Assembly (NCBI GenBank): GCA_019313505.1
Contig: JAFDBA010000017.1
Location: 1-18,762 of the forward strand
DNA: 18,762 nucleotides
From: Deltaproteobacteria bacterium
GTDB lineage: Bacteria > Desulfobacterota > Desulfobacteria > Desulfobacterales > UBA11574
Direction of reading: 5' to 3'
Part shown: in pieces, positions 1 through 5,655 of the stretch
Layout of the letters: the number at the start of each line of letters is the position of its first letter
How positions within the stretch are numbered: position 1 is the stretch's first letter
Position numbers and translations under genes: made by a program
The notes under the pieces: model-generated
Databases searched by the model: none
Told to the model about the DNA's origin: nothing
Seen by the model: the letters and a program-made list of their open reading frames with translations, nothing else

Positions 1-210
1 AAAAAGGTATGCTTTAAACGTGTAGCGCTTCCTTCCGAATCTCCAAAAGGTCTCTCTTTCATTTTTTTTCCCATTTTTGCTCAAGATTCGTCCGCATCTG
101 GAGGGTTCACCCACCGGCACTTTGGCTTACCGAATTCCGGTCAAATCTAAAATCGGTAAGTTGTTTTGGGGGAAACCGGTAGAAGGAGGCTATTATGCAA
201 AGAAATAAAG
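1..210 (+). other. Spacer with a structured, leader-like segment
   Basis: No convincing gene lies here. From 113 to 180 the sequence can fold into a nested structure: an outer ACCGG/CCGGT pair (113-117 with 176-180) encloses a perfect 8-bp stem CTTACCGA/TCGGTAAG (126-133 with 153-160). A strong ribosome-binding sequence, AAGGAGG (183-189), follows, with an ATG at 195. That reading frame runs only 41 codons, to a stop at 318-320, and overlaps the 3' end of the toxin gene on the other strand. It looks like the leader and start of a gene whose body has been lost. I do not recognise a known riboswitch class. Confidence 0.35.
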
Positions 211-552
211 TCAGGCAGTATTTCCTATCAGATAAGAGTTCAGTTGAACTTCAATCTGCTTGGCGTCATTGTGGGTCAGGTGGCCTATCTTTCTTAATAT
301 CAGTCGGTTATCTAATGTAAAAAGTTTGAATCGGACGAGGCAGAGGGTATTTAATCCGGCAGTTTCATAATCCTGGATTTTCGAATCTCCCGGCCAGGGC
401 GGATAATGTTTTGTGGTGATCATTGCCAGAATGCTGTGATTGCTCCCGTTAAAGTCGGCGTTGCTCAACACCAGGGCCGGGCGTTTTTTTGCAACCGGTC
501 TGTCGATAAATGGAAACGGGACGACAACTACGTCAAAGCGGTTACAGATCAT
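211..552 (-). CDS. mazF: MazF/PemK-family toxin (endoribonuclease)
   Basis: This is probably the toxin of a type II toxin-antitoxin pair; MazF/PemK proteins are sequence-specific mRNA interferases. The 113-residue product opens with FDVVVVPFPFID and KKRPALVLS, the usual N-terminal signature of the family. It also has the MITT strand and a VRFKLFTLDNRLILRKIG segment matching the conserved C-terminal half. I start it at the ATG at 552, because the family begins just before the F-D-V-V-V-V-P strand. A longer reading to 627 would run across the antitoxin end and is unlikely. It overlaps the upstream antitoxin gene by 11 bp (542-552), which suggests translational coupling. The RNA target cannot be read from the sequence. 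Confidence 0.88.
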   Translation of the reverse strand: MICNRFDVVVVPFPFIDRPVAKKRPALVLSNADFNGSNHSILAMITTKHYPPWPGDSKIQDYETAGLNTLCLVRFKLFTLDNRLILRKIGHLTHNDAKQIEVQLNSYLIGNTA

Positions 553-766
553 CGAAGGCCTCATCATCCTCAGGGCTTTGCCACTCTTCAAGGGTCTCTG
601 CGATTGCTGCGTGATATGCCGTGTCAAACGGTTCGATTTTTTTAAGTTTTACGGTCTTTCCCTGTAATTCATAAGCTATCAGATTACCCGGTTTGATACC
701 CATGGCCTTTCTGATTTTTACGGGAATCGTTATCTGGCCCTTTGTTGATATCTTGCTCACGTTCAT
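542..766 (-). CDS. mazE: MazE-like AbrB-family antitoxin
   Basis: This 74-residue protein should be the DNA-binding antitoxin of the MazF-like toxin that follows it. Residues 4-48 (SKISTKGQITIPVKIRKAMGI, then GNLIAYELQGKTVKLKKI) are a SpoVT/AbrB swapped-hairpin domain. The acidic tail, ending EWQSPEDDEAFDDL, is the type of disordered segment that wraps the toxin in MazE-like antitoxins. The start is fixed by an AAAGAGG ribosome-binding sequence a few bases upstream of the ATG at 766. Antitoxin-first order with an 11-bp overlap is the classic arrangement and fits joint autoregulation from the promoter and dyad at 787-825. Confidence 0.88.
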   Translation of the reverse strand: MNVSKISTKGQITIPVKIRKAMGIKPGNLIAYELQGKTVKLKKIEPFDTAYHAAIAETLEEWQSPEDDEAFDDL

Positions 767-786
767 TGTTCTTTACCTCTTTACGT

Positions 787-797
787 TTTACAGTAAA
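787..797. promoter_or_regulatory. Candidate MazE/MazEF operator dyad
   Basis: TTTACAGTAAA is a perfect inverted repeat around one central base. A second, wider pairing CTTTAC...GTAAAG spans 779-798. It lies between the -10 element and the antitoxin start, where autoregulating AbrB-type antitoxins usually bind. The assignment is from position and symmetry only. Confidence 0.45.
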
Positions 798-825
798 GAT
801 AGCAGGTTGAATCCGATTGGGTCAA
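796..825 (-). promoter_or_regulatory. Candidate sigma-70 promoter of the mazEF pair
   Basis: Read on the minus strand, TTGACC (825-820) and TATCTT (801-796) are separated by 18 bp and lie about 30 bases upstream of the antitoxin start. The -10 box overlaps the dyad at 787-797, so binding there would block transcription. Confidence 0.5.
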
Positions 826-827
826 GG

Positions 828-845
828 CGTTTTTTGCAAAAAACG
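828..845. repeat. 18-bp perfect palindrome abutting the transposon left end
   Basis: CGTTTTTTGCAAAAAACG reads the same on both strands and ends at the base immediately before the left inverted repeat (846). It may be a recognition or insertion-site hairpin for the Y1 transposase, since HUH enzymes target hairpins next to the cleavage site, or a chance feature of the insertion point. Confidence 0.6.
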
Positions 846-866
846 GGGTCACATCTTAAATATTAA
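846..866. repeat. Left terminal inverted repeat (21 bp)
   Basis: Begins GGGTCACATCTTAAATATTA and matches 1908-1928 in reverse complement without a mismatch. The match stops exactly at these borders. Confidence 0.9.
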
Positions 867-869
867 CTA

Positions 870-898
870 TTGACTTATTAAACTGTTTTTTGTATAAG
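870..898 (+). promoter_or_regulatory. Sigma-70 promoter of the transposase gene
   Basis: TTGACT (870-875) and TATAAG (893-898) are spaced by 17 bp, 45 bases upstream of the transposase ATG and directly inside the left inverted repeat. It is close to consensus, and it may also feed read-through transcription into the downstream dehydratase gene. Confidence 0.6.
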
Positions 899-943
899 AG
901 GCAAGGAAAATCATACAATAATTTGAACAAATTGGTGGTATAG

Positions 944-1918
944 ATGGCAAGGCCATTACGTGTGGAGTACCCTGGCGCATATTATCATGTGATTAATCGG
1001 GGAAACGCCGGTGAGGATATATTCCATAGTATCCGGGACCGTGAAAAGTTTCTGGAATACCTTGAAAAGATAGTAGAACGATTCTCTATAGTCGTTCACA
1101 CCTATTGTCTTATGACCAACCATTATCATTTATTAATAGAGACCACTCAAGCTAATCTAAGCCTTACCATGCAATGGCTTAACGTCAGTTATGCCGCATA
1201 CTATAACAAAAAGTGTCAGCGATCAGGCCATCTTTTTCAGGGACGATTCAAATCCGTATTAGTAGAAGCTGATGAATACCTCAAACCCCTTTCCCGTTAT
1301 ATTCACCTCAATCCTGTCCGGGCCAAAATGGTGAACAGGCCAGGTGAATTTCCCTGGAGTAGTTACCCTGCATTTATTGGAAAAATAAAAACTCCTGACT
1401 GGCTGGAGACAGGATGGCTTCTGGCCACTTTCGGAAGAAAGAAAAAGGAAGCGGTCAACAATTATAAAGCTTATGTAGAAGGTATTGATATTAAAGCGCT
1501 CAAAGATCCGGAAGAGGATATTATAGGCGGTTTTATTTTAGGAGACATCGATTTCGTGAATTGGGTAAAAGATGCTTTTCTTTCAGCCAGAAATGATGAA
1601 AAGGAGATTCCGCAGCTCAAGAGGCTCAAGCCAAAAATATCGCTTAAAAAAATCCTTCAGACTATTAGTGATGAATTTGGATGCAGTAAAGAAAAGATAC
1701 TGGAAAAAGGACGCAAGAACAACAGAGCCCGGTCCCTCGCAATCTATCTTGCAAGAGACCTTAGTGGCACAACGTGCAGTGAACTGGGCGATTTTTTTGG
1801 AGGCATATCAGGTGCGGCCATTACCGTGAGATATAATAAAACCGCTGAAGAGATGGCAGGGGATAAAAGACTGAAAAGAAAAGTTGGTAAGATCAAGGCT
1901 CGAATAATTAATATTTAA
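944..1918 (+). CDS. REP-associated/IS200-like Y1 transposase with DnaA-like C-terminal domain
   Basis: A 324-residue single-strand DNA transposase of the Y1 HUH family. The N-terminal half (about 1-150) starts MARPLRVEYPGAYYHVINRG, as in TnpA-REP/RAYT proteins. It carries the metal-binding HUH motif H60-Y61-H62 (MTNHYHLLIE), and Y119 in SRYIHLNPVRA is the probable catalytic tyrosine. Residues about 225-324 form a second domain (SLKKILQTISDEFGCSKEKIL... RNNRARSLAIYLARDLSG) resembling the helix-turn-helix C-terminal domain of the replication initiator DnaA, which binds duplex DNA. A GGTGG sequence at 934-938 serves as ribosome-binding site. Gene, promoter and both inverted repeats form one compact unit. 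The reading frame looks intact, so the element may be active. Confidence 0.9.
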   Translation: MARPLRVEYPGAYYHVINRGNAGEDIFHSIRDREKFLEYLEKIVERFSIVVHTYCLMTNHYHLLIETTQANLSLTMQWLNVSYAAYYNKKCQRSGHLFQGRFKSVLVEADEYLKPLSRYIHLNPVRAKMVNRPGEFPWSSYPAFIGKIKTPDWLETGWLLATFGRKKKEAVNNYKAYVEGIDIKALKDPEEDIIGGFILGDIDFVNWVKDAFLSARNDEKEIPQLKRLKPKISLKKILQTISDEFGCSKEKILEKGRKNNRARSLAIYLARDLSGTTCSELGDFFGGISGAAITVRYNKTAEEMAGDKRLKRKVGKIKARIINI

Positions 1919-1928
1919 GATGTGACCC
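1908..1928. repeat. Right terminal inverted repeat (21 bp)
   Basis: Ends TTTAAGATGTGACCC and is the exact reverse complement of 846-866. It contains the transposase stop codon and lies only 9 bp before the start of the following dehydratase gene. Confidence 0.9.
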
Positions 1929-1937
1929 TATTGAATT

Positions 1938-3863
1938 ATGGATGGTATATCAACAACGCTTTTAAATTTTAAAAATAGAAATGTTTGGGTTATAATCTTT
2001 GTTGATTCAATCCTCATCATCTTTGCCTATTTTTTATCTTATTATCTCAGGTTTGATGGGAACATACCTCCAGCAGGATTATCGAATTTTCTTTCCAGTG
2101 TATTATGGATAGTCCCGGTTAAGCTGTTAATCTTTGTATTATTTAATCTTTACAGAGGGATGTGGCGGTATACCGCTATCAGTGCAATGAAGAATCTGCT
2201 TAAGGCATGCCTGACCAGCTCCTCATTAATTATTATAATGATCCTGTTTAGCTTTCGCTTTGTAGGATTTACCCGGAGTGTTTTTATTATTGATTTCCTG
2301 CTTACATTTATCCTGATCAGCGGTCATAGGATCGGTATTCGCCTGTATTATAACCGGCAGAATGATCATAAGACTTGGTTTTCTTCATTCAACAAACAAT
2401 CCAATACGAATTTAAAACGCTTATTGATCATTGGTGCCGGTGATGCCGGAGAAAAGACACTCAGGGAACTGATGGGTAATCTGGGCCTTGCTTATCAAGT
2501 GGTTGGTTTTATTGATGATGATCCCAATAAAAAAGGCCGTCAGATCCATGGTGTTCGTGTATTAGATGGTTTAGATTCACTTTCTGATTTGGTGAAAAAG
2601 TATGAGGTGGAAGAAGTTCTCATCTCAGTTCCATCTGCAACCGGGGCTCAGATACGGCGAATTGTTAAAGCCTGTGAAAAATGCAATGTGCGTTTCAAAA
2701 CATTGCCTGGTTTGGGAGAGCTAATTAACGGCAAGATCAGTGTCAAAGCCTTGCGAGATGTTGATTTTCAGGATTTGCTGAGACGCCCTGCTGTTAAGTT
2801 GGACGTGGGAATAATTCAAAAATATTTAGAGGGAAAACGTATCTTGGTTACAGGTGCCGGCGGGTCAATTGGATCCGAACTTTGCCGTCAGATTGTTCGG
2901 TTTTTTCCCGAAAAACTAATCCTTATAGATGCTTCGGAAACTAATCTTTACAACATTCAGATGGATTTAAAGCATCAAGTTGGTTATTTAGAATATGCCA
3001 CAATTTTGGGGCGAGTACAGGACCGAGAGCTTATCAATCAGGTTTTTTTGAAATATAAACCGAATGTTGTATTACATGCTGCTGCATATAAGCATGTGCC
3101 CATGCTGGAGCGAAACCCATGGGAGGCGGTTTATAACAATATACGCGGAACTCATACGGTAATGGAACAAAGTATTCGTCATAAAGCAGAATATTTTGTC
3201 TTTGTATCCACTGATAAAGCTGTGCGGCCTACCAATGTCATGGGAGCAAGCAAAAGAGTTTGCGAGTTGGTTGTGCAATCGTTTACGGGGAATGGTACGC
3301 GCACGATGGCTGTGCGTTTTGGTAATGTAACAGGGTCTTCAGGTTCAGTGATTCCTCTTTTCCGGAAACAAATCGTCCGTGGTGGTCCGGTAACCGTCAC
3401 ACATCCGGAAATAACCCGCTATTTTATGACAATACAAGAAGCTTCGCAACTTATCCTTCAGGCCGGTGCCTTGGGTGAGGGTGGAGAAATTTTCATCCTG
3501 GAGATGGGAACTCCGGTTAAGATCGTCGATATGGCGAGGGATCTGATCCGCCTTTCAGGAAAGGATCCTGATCGTGATATTGAAATAACTTATACTGGTC
3601 TACGGCCAGGTGAAAAACTTCATGAAGAGCTAATTTCAGAAGGAGAAGGAATAGTTGGAACAAGCCATAATAAAATTCTTGTGTTAAGAACCTCGCGACA
3701 ATATAACGGCATGGAAGATCAAGCTACCTTTCGTAAATGGCTCATGCAAAATATCGAGGAACTCTATAAATTCGCATATGCACATGACACCTGTGGAATA
3801 AAGGCAAAGTTAAAAGATATAGTACCCGAATATGAGGTCCAGGACAGTGAGTGTGTCCTTTAG
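1938..3863 (+). CDS. Membrane NDP-sugar 4,6-dehydratase/epimerase, CapD/WbpM type
   Basis: A 641-residue inner-membrane nucleotide-sugar dehydratase of the CapD/WbpM/FlaA1 family, which typically converts UDP-GlcNAc to a 4-keto-6-deoxy sugar for surface glycans. Four hydrophobic segments lie at about 15-35, 47-67, 84-104 and 110-130. A first Rossmann domain follows (GAGDAGE at 166-172), then the catalytic extended-SDR domain with the NAD-binding GAGGSIG at 306-312 and HAAAYKHVPMLERNP. The STDKAVRPTNVMGASK segment (424-439) has Met435 where the usual catalytic Tyr of YxxxK stands. This S-M-K arrangement is known for the large WbpM-type enzymes. Length is typical. There is no clear ribosome-binding site, because the transposon ends 9 bp upstream, and an in-frame stop just before 1938 excludes a longer protein. 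Its likely partner is the WecA-like transferase at 4556. Confidence 0.92.
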   Translation: MDGISTTLLNFKNRNVWVIIFVDSILIIFAYFLSYYLRFDGNIPPAGLSNFLSSVLWIVPVKLLIFVLFNLYRGMWRYTAISAMKNLLKACLTSSSLIIIMILFSFRFVGFTRSVFIIDFLLTFILISGHRIGIRLYYNRQNDHKTWFSSFNKQSNTNLKRLLIIGAGDAGEKTLRELMGNLGLAYQVVGFIDDDPNKKGRQIHGVRVLDGLDSLSDLVKKYEVEEVLISVPSATGAQIRRIVKACEKCNVRFKTLPGLGELINGKISVKALRDVDFQDLLRRPAVKLDVGIIQKYLEGKRILVTGAGGSIGSELCRQIVRFFPEKLILIDASETNLYNIQMDLKHQVGYLEYATILGRVQDRELINQVFLKYKPNVVLHAAAYKHVPMLERNPWEAVYNNIRGTHTVMEQSIRHKAEYFVFVSTDKAVRPTNVMGASKRVCELVVQSFTGNGTRTMAVRFGNVTGSSGSVIPLFRKQIVRGGPVTVTHPEITRYFMTIQEASQLILQAGALGEGGEIFILEMGTPVKIVDMARDLIRLSGKDPDRDIEITYTGLRPGEKLHEELISEGEGIVGTSHNKILVLRTSRQYNGMEDQATFRKWLMQNIEELYKFAYAHDTCGIKAKLKDIVPEYEVQDSECVL

Positions 3864-4011
3864 CCCGAATTTTTCATGAAGAATTTCAACAAGTTTATTA
3901 AAAAATATAATTCCAAGCATTTATAATATATAGTAACCACCATTAATAAAAACAGATTGCCATTTAATAAAACCGTGGTACAAGGTTAAAATTCTTCATG
4001 AGAAATCCGGG
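3864..4011. repeat. 148-bp MITE-like inverted-repeat element
   Basis: Two 23-bp arms (3864-3886 and 3989-4011), identical at 21 positions, face each other across a 102-bp AT-rich core without a reading frame. The perfect inner part is CATGAAGAATTT/AAATTCTTCATG. The element starts at the base after the dehydratase stop codon and ends 5 bp before the response-regulator ATG, so it fills nearly the whole gap. It could be a miniature inverted-repeat transposable element or a large RNA hairpin influencing the downstream gene. Confidence 0.6.
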
Positions 4012-4016
4012 GTGGA

Positions 4017-4376
4017 ATGAATAAGAAAAAGATACTCATTGTTGATGATGACATACAAATACTTAATTTATTCAAGAAGGCATTTGAAAGGAAAGGCTAT
4101 TCTATTCATACGGCAGAGACAGGAGAACAAGCCCTTGAAATCATGAAAAATGAAGAATTCAAGGTCATGTTCCTGGACCTCAACCTGCCGGGGATAAGCG
4201 GCATGGACCTGTGTCGTGAGATCCGCAAAGACAATCCTAATGCACATATCTTCGCTGTTACCGGTCATGCTTCCAAATATGAATTTTCAGAATGCCGCGA
4301 GGCAGGCTTTGACGGTTATTTTACAAAGCCCGTGAATCTGAAACTTCTTCATGAAGTTGCAGAGGAGGCATTTTAA
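4017..4376 (+). CDS. Single-domain response regulator (CheY-like receiver)
   Basis: This 119-residue protein is a receiver domain with no output domain. The phosphorylation site is Asp54 (MFLDLNLPG), with the acidic Mg2+-binding triad at 10-12 (DDD), Thr82 (AVTGHAS) and Lys104 (FTKPVN). All key residues are present, so it should accept phosphate from a histidine kinase or relay protein. No kinase is encoded nearby. It lies between two polysaccharide-initiation genes on the same strand, which suggests it controls this pathway by protein-protein contact. It aligns without gaps with the receiver at 16645 (about 48 of 119 residues identical). Its translation signal (GGGGTGG) directly follows the inverted-repeat element. 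Confidence 0.92.
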   Translation: MNKKKILIVDDDIQILNLFKKAFERKGYSIHTAETGEQALEIMKNEEFKVMFLDLNLPGISGMDLCREIRKDNPNAHIFAVTGHASKYEFSECREAGFDGYFTKPVNLKLLHEVAEEAF

Positions 4377-4555
4377 AACCCATGAGGTCTTTGAAAATGT
4401 TTCCCACCCGGATAAACCGGAAATGACAAATCACAAGCATCAAATCTCAAATAAATTCCAAATAAAATCCACAGCCAATCGTTTGTTATTTGTTTTTTTG
4501 ACATAAAAACACAAGAAATCAGAGTTTAGGTACTCAATCCTGCAAGTGTCTTAAT
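4377..4555 (+). other. Spacer between receiver and transferase genes
   Basis: This 179-bp AT-rich spacer has no gene. It contains ACCCGGATAAACCG (4406-4419), which recurs exactly at 16325-16338, and short degenerate CAAAT-type repeats around 4430-4470. A TTGACA at 4498-4503 has no acceptable -10 partner. The transferase therefore either uses an unseen promoter or is transcribed from upstream. Confidence 0.5.
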
Positions 4556-5626
4556 ATGACTTGGTTAGCTTTCACTAAACATATTCTTTTTGCATTTAGC
4601 TTGTTTGCATTTTCCTGTGTTATATGTCTGATCATCATCAATCGATCCAATATTATGGATGTCCCCAACATTCGCTCTTCTCATGACACGCCCGTACCGA
4701 CGGCAGGCGGTATCGCCATTCTCACGACATTTATTTTAGGTATGTTAGTGATTTATTTTGTTGGTGACAAAACCATTATAGGCAAAAAATATTTTTTAGG
4801 TTTTTTATTCTCCAGCATATTGATTGCCGCCATGTCCCTGTACGACGATTATAAAGAAAGACCGTATTATCTCAAACTTTTTAACCAAATCATTGCGGTT
4901 ATCTTAGTTATGTTTGTGGGAATTGTTGTGCATGAAATTAGCTTGCCTTGGATAGGGACAGTGAATTTGAAAGGATCGGGCTATGTGATAACCTTTTTAT
5001 GGATTATAGGTTTGACGAATGCATTTAATTTTATGGATGGTATCAATGGAATGGCCGGTGGTACCGCAGTGATCGCAGCTATTTTTTTTAGCATCATATC
5101 TTTCAGTCAAGGGAGTAATTTTGCTTATATTGTCAGTTATACGATCATTTCAGGTACGTTGGGGTTTCTGGTGTTTAATTTCCCCAAAGCGCGGTTGTTT
5201 ATGGGGGACGTTGGAAGCACTTTTTTGGGGTTTTCATTTGCATCCCTTGCCATTATAGCAGCGCTTTACGACCTTTCTCACACTTCCTTATTTGTCATGC
5301 CGCTCCTATTGTTCCACTTTATTTACGATACATTATTTACCTTTATCCGCCGATTTATTCGGGGAAAAAATGTATTTGAAGCACATCGATCACACTTGTA
5401 TCAACTGTTTAATCAGCTAGGATATGGCCACACATTCGTTAGTATCTTTTATTTTACAGTTGGTATTTCTCAGGGTTTCGGAGCGTGGTGGATGGTCAAT
5501 ATCGTGGGACAACAAAGGGTATTGGTGTTTATCCCATATCTCATTTTTCAGATAATATATTCGGTGATTATTATTCATCATGCAAACAAGGCAGGTTTGA
5601 TAACAAAAAGAAAAGTAAGGAAATGA
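4556..5626 (+). CDS. WecA/WbpL-type undecaprenyl-phosphate glycosyl-1-phosphate transferase
   Basis: A 356-residue polytopic membrane enzyme of glycosyltransferase family 4 (MraY/WecA/WbpL). It would load the first N-acetyl-amino-sugar-1-phosphate onto undecaprenyl phosphate to start a surface glycan. Family motifs appear in order: MDVPNIRSSH...PTAGG (34-52), the Asp pair LYDDYKERP (D97, D98), NAFNFMDGINGMAGG with D161, FMGDVGST (215-222) and the basic HRSHLYQ loop (277-283). About ten hydrophobic segments separate them. The MDxPxxRSSH and HRSH motifs favour WecA/WbpL over MraY. Such enzymes commonly pair with WbpM-type dehydratases like the one at 1938. The ribosome-binding site upstream of 4556 is weak. 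It is separated by 29 bp from the ATPase gene, so those two are probably co-transcribed. Confidence 0.93.
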   Translation: MTWLAFTKHILFAFSLFAFSCVICLIIINRSNIMDVPNIRSSHDTPVPTAGGIAILTTFILGMLVIYFVGDKTIIGKKYFLGFLFSSILIAAMSLYDDYKERPYYLKLFNQIIAVILVMFVGIVVHEISLPWIGTVNLKGSGYVITFLWIIGLTNAFNFMDGINGMAGGTAVIAAIFFSIISFSQGSNFAYIVSYTIISGTLGFLVFNFPKARLFMGDVGSTFLGFSFASLAIIAALYDLSHTSLFVMPLLLFHFIYDTLFTFIRRFIRGKNVFEAHRSHLYQLFNQLGYGHTFVSIFYFTVGISQGFGAWWMVNIVGQQRVLVFIPYLIFQIIYSVIIIHHANKAGLITKRKVRK

Positions 5627-5655
5627 CGGAATAACCGAAAAATTAAAGGAATCTT

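Larger units (their letters stand above)
846..1928 (+). mobile_element. Y1 (HUH) transposase element with perfect 21-bp terminal inverted repeats
   Basis: A 1083-bp unit is bounded by GGGTCACATCTTAAATATTA(A) at 846-866 and its exact reverse complement at 1908-1928. It contains one promoter and one gene. The transposase stop codon (TAA, 1916-1918) lies inside the right repeat. No target-site duplication is visible outside the ends, as expected for single-strand HUH transposition. IS200/IS605 relatives usually have hairpins rather than long terminal inverted repeats, so these ends are notable. Whether the repeats are true cleavage ends or REP-like targets cannot be told from one copy. Confidence 0.75.

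Noticed and set aside
211..627. Longer toxin reading starting at 627
   Set aside because: The extra 25 residues run across the antitoxin C-terminus, have no family match, and MazF proteins start just before FDVVVVPFPF.
4498..4530. TTGACA as a promoter for the WecA-like gene
   Set aside because: No -10-like hexamer lies at 15-19 bp.
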